The notes under the pieces were generated by a model that saw only the letters and a program-made list of their open reading frames with translations, ran no database searches and was not told where the DNA came from. From Pseudomonas saudimassiliensis (lineage in GTDB: Bacteria > Pseudomonadota > Gammaproteobacteria > Pseudomonadales > Pseudomonadaceae), in contig NZ_LK391969.1 in assembly GCF_000939975.1 (NCBI RefSeq), positions 1,499,412 through 1,563,411 of the forward strand: 64,000 bases of DNA, read 5' to 3'. The position numbers were made by a program, and so were the translations under genes. Below are positions 36,408-45,616 of this stretch, in pieces (position 1 is the stretch's first letter; each line of letters begins with the position of its first letter).

Positions 36408-38100
36408 GCATCCGGGACTGTATTGCCCCCTGCACGGCCTCGTCGCGCCCGACGCCATAGGCATCGGCGAAATAGCACAACTCGTCAAAGGGCAGCGCGG
36501 GGCTGATGAAAAAGCCCTGGATCTGGTCGCAGCCCAGCCCTCGCAGCAGTTCCATCTGGGCCCGCAGCTCGACGCCTTCGGCCACCACCTGCAAACCAAG
36601 GCTATGGCCCATGTCGATCATGGCCGCCACCAGTTGACGGTCCGCCGGGCGATCCACGATGCCGCGGACAAAACTGCGGTCCAGCTTGAGCATGTTGATC
36701 GGCAACCGATGCAAGTGCACGAAGGAGGAAAAGCCGGTGCCGAAATCATCCAGGGAAAAGCGCACACCCAGCCCGGCCATGCCGGCCATGGCCACCTGCA
36801 CCTGTTCCGGGCGCTGCATCACCGCGGTTTCGGTCAACTCGAATTCCAGCCGCCGCGGATCGATGCCGGTCGTCTCCACCAGCCGTTCGATGGTCGCCAG
36901 CAAGCGCCGGTCGAGAAATTGCCGGAAGGACATGTTGACCGCCACCAGCAGATCGATCCCGCGGCGCTGGAGGATGGCCAGGTCATGGCAGGCCCGGGCG
37001 ATGACCCAGTAGCCCATCGGCACGATCAGGCCGTTTTCCTCGGCCAGGGGGATGAACTCGTTGGGCCCGAGCAGGCCGCGCTGCGGGTGGCGCCAGCGAA
37101 TGAGCCCCTCCACGCCGACGATGCGACCGCTGCTCAGCTCCACCCGGGGTTGGTAGTGCAGTTCCAGCTCGTTATTGCGCAGGGCGCGGCGCAGCTGGGC
37201 TTCAAATTCGATCTGGCTGGACGCCTCCAGGTTGATGCGCTCGTCGTAGAAATGGAAATGGCAGCCCCGCTGCGCCTTCGCCTGCTGCATCGCGAGTCCG
37301 GCGTGCAGCAGCAGATCATCGACCGTCTCCCCGCCCTGGGGGTAGGTCGCGATCCCGATGCTGCAGCCCAGCAACAGGCTTTCATGATCCACCCGGTAAG
37401 GTTCGGCCAACTCATCGATGAGCTTCTTCACAACCAGCATGAGGTTGGCGGGCGTCTGGTAATCCTCAACGATGACCGTGAACTCATCGCTGCCCATGCG
37501 CCCGACGGTATCGGTGGAGCGCAGCACCTGGCGCAAGCGATCCGCCACCTGGCGGATGATCGCATCGCCGGCTTCATGGCCGAGGCTATCGTTGACGTGA
37601 CTGAAGTTGTCCAGGTCCAGCGACAGCACCGCCAGGGGCTGATTGGAGCGCAGCGCGCGCTGGATGCCCTGCTGGAGCCGGTCCTGCAACATTTGCCGGT
37701 TGCAGCACCCGGTCAGCGGATCGTTGCTGGCTGCCCGCAGCAAAGCCTGCTGCAGCTCGAAGCGTTCACCGGCAAAGCGCAGGCAGCGCAGGAACTCACC
37801 GCTACCGGCCTGGATGGAAATACTGTCCCCGGCACCAGCGGGCAACACTGCGGGAAGATCATGCTCGGCAAGATGCACAACCGGCATGCTGTCCTGATAC
37901 TGTGGGGGAATGGGGAAAAACCGGTGGGATGCCAGGATTACCGTCGCGGGCTCGGCCAGGGCCAGCTCCGCGGTCTGCTGCCAGGTATCAGCCAACACCA
38001 CGGGCGGCGCACCGTCTGCGGTGAGACGGGCTGTCAATTGCCGAGCAGCGGCGTCGCCTGCCAGCAATACAATCCGTTGTAATGACCTTTCCATGGACAA
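36400..38100 (-). CDS. cyclic-di-GMP turnover protein with GGDEF and EAL domains
   Basis: A 566-residue soluble protein. Residues 1-130 form a receiver-like region of unclear function (VILASHRFFPIPPQYQDSMP). A GGDEF domain follows (DPLTGCCNRQMLQDRL, then GRMGSDEFTVIVEDY), with the signature degenerated to GSDEF. Next is an EAL domain with EGLIRWRHP in place of EALxRW, but keeping VNMSFRQF, ELTETAVMQ, LDDFGTGFSS, KLDRSFV and VVAEGVE. The EAL half therefore keeps its catalytic acids; the cyclase half is doubtful. The TTG at 38100 has GAGGT at good spacing; the ATG at 38094 is the alternative. Confidence 0.9.
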   Translation of the reverse strand: MSMERSLQRIVLLAGDAAARQLTARLTADGAPPVVLADTWQQTAELALAEPATVILASHRFFPIPPQYQDSMPVVHLAEHDLPAVLPAGAGDSISIQAGSGEFLRCLRFAGERFELQQALLRAASNDPLTGCCNRQMLQDRLQQGIQRALRSNQPLAVLSLDLDNFSHVNDSLGHEAGDAIIRQVADRLRQVLRSTDTVGRMGSDEFTVIVEDYQTPANLMLVVKKLIDELAEPYRVDHESLLLGCSIGIATYPQGGETVDDLLLHAGLAMQQAKAQRGCHFHFYDERINLEASSQIEFEAQLRRALRNNELELHYQPRVELSSGRIVGVEGLIRWRHPQRGLLGPNEFIPLAEENGLIVPMGYWVIARACHDLAILQRRGIDLLVAVNMSFRQFLDRRLLATIERLVETTGIDPRRLEFELTETAVMQRPEQVQVAMAGMAGLGVRFSLDDFGTGFSSFVHLHRLPINMLKLDRSFVRGIVDRPADRQLVAAMIDMGHSLGLQVVAEGVELRAQMELLRGLGCDQIQGFFISPALPFDELCYFADAYGVGRDEAVQGAIQSRMLS

Positions 38101-38191
38101 CAGTGCACCTCGTCTCGAATCCGGGTCTGAATACTGTCATGTCAGACTAGCTTTTGGCCATTATGCTGTCGAGCATTTCCAGCCCGGCGGT

Positions 38192-38212
38192 TAGCATACC
38201 CTATGCTAGAAT
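38192..38212 (+). promoter_or_regulatory. extended -10 promoter with overlapping dyad upstream of rep
   Basis: TGCTAGAAT at 38204-38212 is an extended -10 (TGn-TAGAAT). It overlaps the dyad TAGCATA-CCC-TATGCTA at 38192-38208. The dyad could be an operator or a chance symmetry. No good -35 is present, which suits an extended -10 promoter. Confidence 0.4.
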
Positions 38213-38240
38213 CGCGCACCCGGCTTTGCGTGAGGTCATT

Positions 38241-40247
38241 GTGTCGCAACTCAACCCCCGTCAACAGGAAGCTGTCCACTATATCGGTGGCCCCATGCTC
38301 GTGCTGGCCGGTGCCGGAAGCGGCAAGACCAGCGTGATCACCCGCAAGATAGCCTACCTGATCAAGGAATGCGGCCTGCGCGCGCAGAATATTGTCGCGG
38401 TCACCTTCACCAACAAGGCCGCCCGGGAGATGAAGGAGCGCGTCAGCGCACTGCTGCGCGGCGCCGAAGGTCGCGGATTGACGGTTTCGACCTTCCACAA
38501 CCTGGGCCTGAACATCATCCGCAAGGAACACCAGCGCCTGGGTTACAAACCCGGCTTCTCGATCTTCGACCAGAACGATGCCCAGGCGCTGATCAACGAC
38601 CTGATGCACAAGGATTACGGCGCCGATGACGGGGCAGACGGCATCCAGGCGCAGATCTCCGCCTGGAAGAACGACCTGATCACCCCCGAGGAAGCCCTGG
38701 CGCAGGCGAAGACGCCCCAGCAGCAGACCGCGGCCAGTGTCTACATGCACTACAACCGCACCCTCAAGGCGTACAACGCGGTCGATTTCGATGACCTGAT
38801 TCTGATCCCGGTCCTGCTGTTTCGCGATCACCCGGACGTGCTGGAAAAGTGGCAGTTCCGTATCCGCTACATGCTGGTCGACGAATACCAGGACACCAAT
38901 GCCAGCCAGTACCTGCTGGTCAAGATGCTGGTGGGCAGCCAGGCGCGCTTCACCGTGGTGGGCGATGACGACCAGTCGATCTACGCCTGGCGCGGCGCCC
39001 GCCCCGAGAACCTGGCCCAGCTGAAGGAAGACTTCCCTTCGCTCAAGGTAGTGATGCTGGAGCAGAACTACCGCTCCACCAGCCGCATCCTCAAGGCGGC
39101 CAACACCCTGATCGCCAATAACCCCCACGTGTTCGAAAAACAGTTGTGGAGTGAGCTCGGCTACGGCGACCCGATCCGCGTGATCCGTTGCCGTAACGAG
39201 GACGCCGAGGCCGAGCGCGTGGCCACCGACATCCAGAACCTGCACCTCAAGCATCGGATACCTTGGAAGGACATCGCCATTCTCTACCGGGGCAACCACC
39301 AGTCCCGGCTGATCGAACTCAAGCTGCAGCATCATCAGATCCCCTATCACCTGTCGGGGGGCACGAGTTTCTTCAGCCGGCAGGAGGTCAAGGACGTGAT
39401 GTCCTACTTCCGCCTGCTGGTCAATCCCGACGACGACAACGCCCTGCTGCGGGTCATCAACGTACCGCGCCGGGAGATCGGCCCGGCGACCCTGGAAAAA
39501 CTCGGCACCTACGCCAACCAGCGCGGCATCAGCCTGTTCGCCGCCTGCACCGAAATGGGCCTGGCCGAGCACATGGAACCACGCTACTGCGAGCGGCTGC
39601 AGCGTTTCGGTCACTGGCTGGAAAAGGTCCGCCAACAGTGCGCCCAGAACGAGCCCATCGCCGCCCTGCGCAGCATGGTGATGGACCTGGACTACGAGAA
39701 CTGGATCCGGCAGAACTGCTCCAGCGACGAGATCGCCGCCAAGCGCATGGGCAACGTCTGGTTCCTGCTGGACTCGCTGAAAACCACCATGGACCGCGAC
39801 GAAACCGGCGAGACCACCTTCGAGGACGCCATCGCCAAACTGGTGCTGCGCGACATGCTCGAACGCCAGGAAGAGGAAGAGGACGCCGACCGCGTGCAGC
39901 TGATGACCATGCACGCCTCCAAGGGGCTGGAATATCCCCATGTCTACGTGCTCGGCATGGAAGAGGAGATCCTTCCACACCGCTCCAGCATCGAAGCCGA
40001 TAGCGTGGACGAGGAACGCCGGCTGGCCTACGTGGCCATCACCCGGGCCAAGCGCAATCTCACCTTCACCTTCGCCGCGCGCCGGCGCCAGTTCGGCGAG
40101 ATCATTGACTGCCTGCCCAGCCGTTTTCTCGATGAGCTTCCGTCCGAAGACCTGGAATGGGAAGGCACCGAGGACGTTCCGGTGGAGCAGAAGCAGGCCC
40201 GCGGCAATACTGCCTTGGCGGATATCCGCAGCCTGCTCGGCCGCTAG
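38241..40247 (+). CDS. rep: ATP-dependent DNA helicase Rep
   Basis: A 668-residue SF1A helicase that moves 3' to 5' and clears proteins ahead of replication forks. Visible motifs: Q-motif LNPRQQEAV, Walker A AGAGSGKTSVITRKIAYL, motif Ia VTFTNKAAREMKERV, Walker B VDEYQDTNASQYLL, motif III VGDDDQSIYAWRGA, motif IV EQNYRST, motif V TMHASKGLEYPHVYVLGM and motif VI AYVAITRAK. The GTG at 38241 is chosen because TGAGGT lies five bases upstream and it gives the normal Rep length. Confidence 0.95.
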   Translation: MSQLNPRQQEAVHYIGGPMLVLAGAGSGKTSVITRKIAYLIKECGLRAQNIVAVTFTNKAAREMKERVSALLRGAEGRGLTVSTFHNLGLNIIRKEHQRLGYKPGFSIFDQNDAQALINDLMHKDYGADDGADGIQAQISAWKNDLITPEEALAQAKTPQQQTAASVYMHYNRTLKAYNAVDFDDLILIPVLLFRDHPDVLEKWQFRIRYMLVDEYQDTNASQYLLVKMLVGSQARFTVVGDDDQSIYAWRGARPENLAQLKEDFPSLKVVMLEQNYRSTSRILKAANTLIANNPHVFEKQLWSELGYGDPIRVIRCRNEDAEAERVATDIQNLHLKHRIPWKDIAILYRGNHQSRLIELKLQHHQIPYHLSGGTSFFSRQEVKDVMSYFRLLVNPDDDNALLRVINVPRREIGPATLEKLGTYANQRGISLFAACTEMGLAEHMEPRYCERLQRFGHWLEKVRQQCAQNEPIAALRSMVMDLDYENWIRQNCSSDEIAAKRMGNVWFLLDSLKTTMDRDETGETTFEDAIAKLVLRDMLERQEEEEDADRVQLMTMHASKGLEYPHVYVLGMEEEILPHRSSIEADSVDEERRLAYVAITRAKRNLTFTFAARRRQFGEIIDCLPSRFLDELPSEDLEWEGTEDVPVEQKQARGNTALADIRSLLGR

Positions 40248-40307
40248 GGCCGCAGATCCCGGAGCAGTACCACCGCGGTGCGCCCACAATGCCCACCCCA
40301 GAAACAG

Positions 40308-40333
40308 AAAAACCACCGCAACGGGTGGTTTTT
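40308..40333. terminator. bidirectional rho-independent terminator between rep and cytochrome c5
   Basis: AAAAACCACC and GGTGGTTTTT form a perfect 10-bp stem around GCAACG, with A/T runs at its ends giving U tracts in both directions. It sits between the converging rep and cytochrome genes. Confidence 0.88.
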
Positions 40334-40352
40334 CGGTCAAGCCTGACTCAGC

Positions 40353-40796
40353 TCAGTTGAGGGACAGGATCCACTCAGCCAGCGCGGCGGCTTCTTCATC
40401 GTTAACAGCATTCGGCGGCATGGGGATCGGACCCCAGTTGCCCTGGGAGCCATTCTTGATGCTGGCAATGATGTGGTCTGCATCACCCGCATACTTGGCA
40501 GCCACTTCCTTCATCGCCGGGCCAACCACCTTGTTATCGACACTGTGGCAAGCCACACAGGTCTTGGCGGAAAACAGCGCCTCGCCCTGGGAACCACCGG
40601 CAGCCTCTTCGCCACCAGCGGCAGCAGCAGCGGGTGCCGCGGCAACTGCATTGGCGCACTCATCACCCACCAAGCAAACGCTACCGTACGGCTTGAGACG
40701 CTCGGCAATGGCCTCGTCGGTCGCGGCGAAGGAGTTACCGGCAACAAGGGCAAGCGTGGCGGCGGACGCAGCCAGATATTTTTTCAAGATCGTCAC
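40353..40796 (-). CDS. cytochrome c5 family protein
   Basis: A 147-residue periplasmic monohaem cytochrome: signal peptide ending NSFA, an Ala/Gly-rich linker ([17 protein letters not shown]), haem motif CVACH near residue 80, and axial Met in the PIPMPPN loop. A second Cys pair (CLVGDEC) before the linker is extra to the haem. Class I c5 proteins carry electrons to oxidases or denitrification enzymes. The start is GTG (40796) with GAGGA seven bases upstream. It corresponds to the cytochrome gene found after rep in P. aeruginosa. Confidence 0.92.
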   Translation of the reverse strand: MTILKKYLAASAATLALVAGNSFAATDEAIAERLKPYGSVCLVGDECANAVAAAPAAAAAGGEEAAGGSQGEALFSAKTCVACHSVDNKVVGPAMKEVAAKYAGDADHIIASIKNGSQGNWGPIPMPPNAVNDEEAAALAEWILSLN

Positions 40797-40961
40797 TTAT
40801 ACATCCTCATCATGGCTATAGGTATGAGCCCAAGTACAGTGCCCGGACAATTGCGCGAGTATACCGGTAAACCCATATCCCGCAAAACAGCAACCTTGCC
40901 CAGCGACAAGCCGCCGCACCCGGGCGTTGCTTATCAACACAGCGGTATTGTACCGAAACCA

Positions 40962-40990
40962 TGGACGAACGGCTTATCTATGAGTATCAT
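40962..40990 (+). promoter_or_regulatory. sigma-70 promoter of tRNA-Arg
   Basis: TGGACG at 40962-40967 and TATCAT at 40985-40990 are spaced by 17 bases and match the -35 and -10 consensus at four and five positions. The expected start would fall near 40997, six bases before the tRNA 5' end. Confidence 0.5.
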
Positions 40991-41002
40991 GGCGGCCCTT
41001 AC

Positions 41003-41079
41003 GCACCCGTAGCTCAGCTGGATAGAGTACTGCCCTCCGAAGGCAGGGGTCACAGGTTCGAATCCTGTCGGGTGCGCCA
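41003..41079 (+). tRNA. tRNA-Arg (anticodon CCG)
   Basis: A 77-base tRNA with encoded CCA. GCACCCG pairs with CGGGTGC; D arm GCTCAGCTGGATAGAGT; anticodon stem CTGCC/GGCAG around the loop CTCCGAA, anticodon CCG; T loop GGTTCGAATCC. It reads CGG arginine codons. No integrase or repeat of the tRNA 3' end was recognised downstream. Confidence 0.97.
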
Positions 41080-41374
41080 TTCATGTTATCCACCAAACCT
41101 CCACTGCCGACCCTCCCGGCAGCCTCGCAGACTTCGCTAATACCCGCTCTGATCTTCTTGTAACCGCCATGCAGCAGGCGACGCTCTTATTCGAGAGTCG
41201 GCAGGTGCTGGCCGTGGTCGCGTAGCGGGACGACAGTGGCTGGGCCAGATCCCGCCCTACCGGCCTGCCAGTACTACCCTCCGTCCCAGCGTCGGACAGA
41301 CATCCTGATACACCCCCACAGCGGGGAATCCCTGCCCCGGTTTGTCCCACTACGGCGACACCCCGCCAGCCAAG
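41080..41374. other. gap between tRNA-Arg and the transporter operon regulatory region
   Basis: No protein-coding frame here is convincing: the longest, 103 codons on the minus strand, shows no recognisable domain and no ribosome binding site. No tRNA terminator hairpin with a T run was seen. The operon's control sites follow at 41375-41457. Confidence 0.5.
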
Positions 41375-41391
41375 CGCACCAAACGGGTTCA
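41375..41391. promoter_or_regulatory. probable NtrC binding site upstream of the ABC/amidohydrolase operon
   Basis: CGCACCAAACGGGTTCA matches the TGCACC-N5-GGTGCA dyad at 10 of 12 positions. Its centre is about 83 bp upstream of the start predicted from the sigma-54 promoter at 41442-41457, within the normal enhancer range. Confidence 0.55.
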
Positions 41392-41441
41392 CTCACGTCT
41401 TCGGACCAGGCTGAAAGCCGCAAACAATACCTATGCAAGGC

Positions 41442-41457
41442 TGGCATGCCTGTTGCA
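41442..41457 (+). promoter_or_regulatory. sigma-54 promoter of the ABC/amidohydrolase operon
   Basis: TGGCATGCCTGTTGCA matches the sigma-54 consensus TGGCAC-N5-TTGCA at every defined position but one, with GG and GC 10 bases apart. It lies 127 bp before the substrate-binding protein start. It implies control by an enhancer-binding protein, most simply NtrC under nitrogen limitation. Confidence 0.8.
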
Positions 41458-41583
41458 GCGCCTCATGGCGAGCGGTGTGCGAAGGCGACCGCTGCAGTGA
41501 CATTACCTGGATGGGATGGGCAGTACCGGTGCGCCGCAGTGCACTTCCCCGGACATCCCTCCTTCAGCTCAAGGAAATCAACC

Positions 41584-42723
41584 ATGTCTAGAAAGTCTGA
41601 TTCAGGTGCCCCGTCCTTATCTCGCCGCCAGATGCTCAAGGCTGCGGGGTTAGCCATGGGAGCCGCCGCGGTAGGCTTCTCTCCCTTCACCTCTGCGCAA
41701 CAACCGCACCGGACGTTGAACATCCTCACCTGGCCGGGCCACGCTGATCCCTTTGCTGTCGCCGAGTTCGAGAAGCTCCATAACTGTACCGTGGTAGCCC
41801 GTGAGTATGTGGGTGGGGAAGCCATGCTCGGCCTGATCAATCAGGCGCCGCCCGGAATGTTCGATGTGGTCATGGCCGATGCCGAGTATGTGGACATGCT
41901 GCGCATGGGCAACTTCATCGACAAGCTGAACCCTGATGATTATCCAATCGCGGACTTCTTCCCCGAGTTCCAGCGCTTTGAGGGACATTGGGACGGTGAT
42001 GACCTGTACTCGGTCATGCTGCGCTTCGGTTATATCGGCATGGCCTATCGCACCGATGTATTTACCCCCGAGGAAGTCAGCTCCTATGCCGCGCTCTGGT
42101 CTGAAAAGGCCAAGGGTCGCCTGGGTATGTTCGACTGGTACCTGCCGACCATGGGTTGCCTCAGTCTGCATCAGCACAACCCGCTGCCCTTCGATATCAA
42201 TAATGCGCAGTTCGATCTGCTGAGCAAGTCGCTTACCTCGTTGGCCCCTCAAGTCAGCGGCTTCTACTCCATGTCCAGCCTGTTTTCCATGCTGTCCAAC
42301 GGCACCGCCGCCATCATCCCGGGTATCGGCGACTGGGTAGTTAACCTGCTGCAACAGGATGGCGTGCCCGTCGCTGCCATCGTGCCCGAAGAAGGCGGAC
42401 TGCAGTGGACCGAGTCGCTGTCGATCGTGTCGTCCTCACGAAACAAGGATCTGGCCAAGCTGTTCATCCAGTACATGACCTCCCCGGAGGGGCAGATCCG
42501 CACCGCTCGCCTGCCGGCCTATGTCGCCTCCATTCCTAACCGCAAAGGCTGGGAGCTGCTGAATGAACGTCACCCGGAGGATGCCAAGATGCTGGGGCTG
42601 ACCCTCGACGGCCCGAATGTCATGGACGACTACGCCAAGGGCAAGATCCACCTGCGTAAATTGCCGGTGCAGCAGGATATCGACCGCTGGAACGATGTAT
42701 GGACGGCGTTCAAGTCGGCCTGA
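41584..42723 (+). CDS. ABC transporter substrate-binding protein, PotD/F type, Tat-exported
   Basis: A 379-residue periplasmic binding protein. The signal contains a twin-arginine motif (LSRRQMLKAAG) before AAAVGFSPFTSA, so export through Tat is likely. The mature part begins LNILTWPGHADPFAVAEFEK, like polyamine-type binding proteins, and has two lobes. The Asp and aromatic residues that hold polyamines in PotD could not be placed with confidence, so the ligand is open; the amidohydrolase genes in the same operon suggest a nitrogen heterocycle. It heads the operon behind the sigma-54 promoter. Confidence 0.88.
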   Translation: MSRKSDSGAPSLSRRQMLKAAGLAMGAAAVGFSPFTSAQQPHRTLNILTWPGHADPFAVAEFEKLHNCTVVAREYVGGEAMLGLINQAPPGMFDVVMADAEYVDMLRMGNFIDKLNPDDYPIADFFPEFQRFEGHWDGDDLYSVMLRFGYIGMAYRTDVFTPEEVSSYAALWSEKAKGRLGMFDWYLPTMGCLSLHQHNPLPFDINNAQFDLLSKSLTSLAPQVSGFYSMSSLFSMLSNGTAAIIPGIGDWVVNLLQQDGVPVAAIVPEEGGLQWTESLSIVSSSRNKDLAKLFIQYMTSPEGQIRTARLPAYVASIPNRKGWELLNERHPEDAKMLGLTLDGPNVMDDYAKGKIHLRKLPVQQDIDRWNDVWTAFKSA

Positions 42724-42768
42724 GTTGAACGGGCCGGCGCTGTCGGCCCCTACCTGCGGAGAAGTGTC

Positions 42769-43701
42769 ATGAACAGTAGAACGGTCATTCCCGCTACTAC
42801 CGGCGACGGCCCAGTTCCGGTAGCCAGTATGGGCAGACGGCCCGTACCACGGCGCACGCACGGGGTGCGCTTTGCACTCGGACTGGCGGTCCCACCCCTG
42901 GTCTGGCAGCTGGCATTTTTTATCGGCCCGCTGCTGGTCCTGATTGCAATGACTTTCTGGTCGGTCAAGATGTTCCGCCTGACCCCGGATATGGTCCTGA
43001 GCAACTGGACCCACCTGCTTAACGCCTCCTTCTTCAAGAATGCCTATATCTATACCTTCTGGGTTGCGGCTCTGAGCGCGATACTGGCCAGTGTTCTGGC
43101 GTTGCCGGTCTCCTATACCCTGGCACGGAAGGTGTCGCCCTTCACCCAACGCCTGGCCATGCTGCTGCTGATCGTGACTTTTTTCACCAGCTACCCCGTA
43201 CGTATCTACGCCTGGCAGATCGTGTTCAGTCCCAACGGCATTATCAACAGTGTGCTGGCCCTGGTCGGCATGGAGCCGGTAATTATTCTGAACACCACTA
43301 CCGCCACCGTGGTGGGTTTTCTGACATTGGTTATGCCGCTGGTCATTCTGATCCAGACCTTTGCCATTGCCAGCGTCGACCAGCGCTTGATCGAAGCGGC
43401 ATATAACCTTGGATGCAGCCACCGCCGGACGCTGTTCACCGTCCTGTTTCCCTCGGCGCGCATCGGTCTGATCCTGGCAGGGACCTTCGCATTCGTACTG
43501 TCGTTTGGTGATTACATCTCGCCGGCGCTGTTGGGCGGATCCCGCCCACCGACGCTAAGCATCCTGCTCACCGATCAGGTCAAGTCGGGCAACCATTGGC
43601 CCCGTGCCGCCGTGGTCGCCGTGGTGATGATCCTCACCCTGCTCACTGTTGTGCTTAGCATGCTGGCCCTGGCCTACCGGAAGAAAGGAGCTGCCGCATG
43701 A
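42769..43701 (+). CDS. ABC transporter permease, PotB type
   Basis: A 310-residue inner-membrane permease with six helices. A long, basic N-terminal tail precedes the first (LVWQLAFFIGPLLVLIAMTF). The EAA loop that contacts the ATPase reads LIEAAYNLGCSHRRTLFTVL near residue 205. GGAG lies before the ATG. The next permease gene overlaps its stop by 4 bp. Confidence 0.92.
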   Translation: MNSRTVIPATTGDGPVPVASMGRRPVPRRTHGVRFALGLAVPPLVWQLAFFIGPLLVLIAMTFWSVKMFRLTPDMVLSNWTHLLNASFFKNAYIYTFWVAALSAILASVLALPVSYTLARKVSPFTQRLAMLLLIVTFFTSYPVRIYAWQIVFSPNGIINSVLALVGMEPVIILNTTTATVVGFLTLVMPLVILIQTFAIASVDQRLIEAAYNLGCSHRRTLFTVLFPSARIGLILAGTFAFVLSFGDYISPALLGGSRPPTLSILLTDQVKSGNHWPRAAVVAVVMILTLLTVVLSMLALAYRKKGAAA

Positions 43702-44498
43702 ACGCTGCCAAGCCCCATTCCAATGTGGTGTTGTACGGCTACGTTGGTCTGATCTTCATCTTTGTCTTTACCCCCATACTCACCACGGTGGTATTCGCCT
43801 TCGATGTTAACCGCTACCCCAGCTTGCCGATGGGCGGGCTGACTCTGGACTGGTTTCGGCAGGTCCTGAATGACGCGTCTCTTTCCCGCGGCGTCAGCAC
43901 AAGCCTCACCGTCGCGCTGTGTACCGCCGTGGTGTCGACCGCGCTGGGTTTTGCCGGTGCCTATGTCGACTACCGCTACCGGTTCCTGGGCAAGAACCTG
44001 TATCTGGCGCTGCTGACGCTCCCGCCGCTGGTACCGGTAGTCATCCTGGGGTTGGCCATGCTCACCTTCCAATCACGCATCGGGTTGGCCGGCTCCATGC
44101 CGGGCATCATCGTTGGGCATATCGTGCTCTGTGCACCCTTTGCCCTGGCGTTGATCCGCATGCGCCTGGCCAGCCTCGATCCGGATATTGAGGCCGCCGC
44201 CTGGAATCTGGGGGCTACGCAAATGAGCACGCTGCGGTCGGTCATTCTGCCGTTCTGTCTGCCGTCCATCGTTGCCTGCCTGTTCCTTACCGCAGCGATT
44301 TCCTTCGATGAATTCATGATTGCCTGGTTTGTCGGCGGTACCAACGAGACGCTGCCGGTGCGAGTCCTTGCCATGCTCCAGGGGCAAGTGAGTCCTCGAA
44401 TCAATGCCGTTGGCACCCTGGTATTCGGGCTGAGCATCGCCCTGATCCTGCTCTCCCAGTTATTCACCCATGGCCGTCGTGGCCGCACTCAGAACTGA
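43698..44498 (+). CDS. ABC transporter permease, PotC type
   Basis: A 266-residue permease with six helices, beginning YGYVGLIFIFVFTPILTTVV. The EAA loop is DIEAAAWNLGATQMSTLRSV near residue 157. It pairs with the upstream permease to form the membrane channel. ATGA overlap with the previous gene shows coupling. Confidence 0.92.
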   Translation: MNAAKPHSNVVLYGYVGLIFIFVFTPILTTVVFAFDVNRYPSLPMGGLTLDWFRQVLNDASLSRGVSTSLTVALCTAVVSTALGFAGAYVDYRYRFLGKNLYLALLTLPPLVPVVILGLAMLTFQSRIGLAGSMPGIIVGHIVLCAPFALALIRMRLASLDPDIEAAAWNLGATQMSTLRSVILPFCLPSIVACLFLTAAISFDEFMIAWFVGGTNETLPVRVLAMLQGQVSPRINAVGTLVFGLSIALILLSQLFTHGRRGRTQN

Positions 44499-44513
44499 TC
44501 GGAGGACTGAACA

Positions 44514-45590
44514 ATGTCAGTCACCATGCTCGAACTGGATAATCTTGAGAAAGAATTCGGCACATCCAAGGCTGTGGACGGCGTATCGCTTACCGTGATG
44601 AAGGGTGAGTTCATCGCCATCATGGGCCCCTCGGGTTGTGGCAAGACCTCCACGCTGCGCATGATCGCCGGGCTGGATTCGCCAACCGACGGCGAAATCC
44701 GCCTATGGGGTCGCCGCATCAACGAGGATCCGGCCTGGAAGCGGGACGCGCCGCTGGTCTGGCAGAACTATGCACTGTTCCCGCTGATGTCGGTGCGCAA
44801 GAACGTCGAGTTCGGGCTCAAGCAGCGCGGCCTTCCCAGCGCCCGCCGGGTGAAGAAGGCCGAGGAATGGATGGAACGCATGGGCATTCTGGAGTTTGCC
44901 GATCGTCGTATTGATCAGCTCTCCGGTGGCCAGCGCCAGCGGGTCGCACTGGCCAGAGCGCTGGCCAACGAGCCGGAAATGCTGTTGCTGGACGAACCGC
45001 TTTCGGCCCTGGATCCGCATTTGCGCATCAAGATGCAGGCCGAGCTGGTGCGCCTGCACCGTGAGCTCAACATTACCTTCATCTACATCACCCACAGCCA
45101 GTCCGAGGCCTTCGCCATGGCCGATCGCGTGGTCGTCATGAGCGGCGGTCGCATCCAGCAGGTCGCTACCCCCCAGGAGCTGTATCGCAAGCCAGCCAAC
45201 CGCTTCGTCGCCGAGTTCATCGGCGGTAACAATCTGTTCGCCGGCCAGCTGCACGCCGATGACCGCGGCTACCGCTTCACCACTGCCGTACGGGACATTG
45301 TCGTCGAGCGTCCGACCACCCTGGATCCCAACCAGGCAGACTGCCTGATGGTACCTGCAGACCGTATCGAATTGGATGACCGCCGGCTGGGCCATGGCAA
45401 CGAGATTGAGGCATGCATTTCCACCATAGAAATCATGGGCTCCACCGCGACGCTGCATCTGGAAAGTGATGCCGGCGAAGAGCTGCAGGTGCAAACCAGC
45501 ATGCGCGAGCTGGATAGCAGGCGCTACCTGGTGGGCGCTCCGGTAGTAGCCCGCTGGCAGGCCGCGGACAGCCTGCTGCTCAGCGCTTGA
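44514..45590 (+). CDS. ABC transporter ATP-binding protein, PotA type
   Basis: A 358-residue ATPase: Walker A GPSGCGKTSTLRM near residue 40, Q-loop VWQNYALFPLMSV, ABC signature LSGGQRQRVALARAL near residue 137, Walker B MLLLDEPLSALD, and the H-loop ITHSQSEAFAMAD. The C-terminal TOBE domain (NNLFAGQLHADDRGYRF onward) is the usual regulatory extension of PotA/CysA types. GGAGG lies before the ATG. Confidence 0.94.
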   Translation: MSVTMLELDNLEKEFGTSKAVDGVSLTVMKGEFIAIMGPSGCGKTSTLRMIAGLDSPTDGEIRLWGRRINEDPAWKRDAPLVWQNYALFPLMSVRKNVEFGLKQRGLPSARRVKKAEEWMERMGILEFADRRIDQLSGGQRQRVALARALANEPEMLLLDEPLSALDPHLRIKMQAELVRLHRELNITFIYITHSQSEAFAMADRVVVMSGGRIQQVATPQELYRKPANRFVAEFIGGNNLFAGQLHADDRGYRFTTAVRDIVVERPTTLDPNQADCLMVPADRIELDDRRLGHGNEIEACISTIEIMGSTATLHLESDAGEELQVQTSMRELDSRRYLVGAPVVARWQAADSLLLSA

Positions 45591-45616
45591 ACACAACCCA
45601 AACAGGAGCACGATGC

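Noticed and set aside
38142-40340. 732-codon frame opposite rep
   Set aside because: Antisense to a gene with every SF1 helicase motif; no domain or ribosome binding site in the antisense frame.
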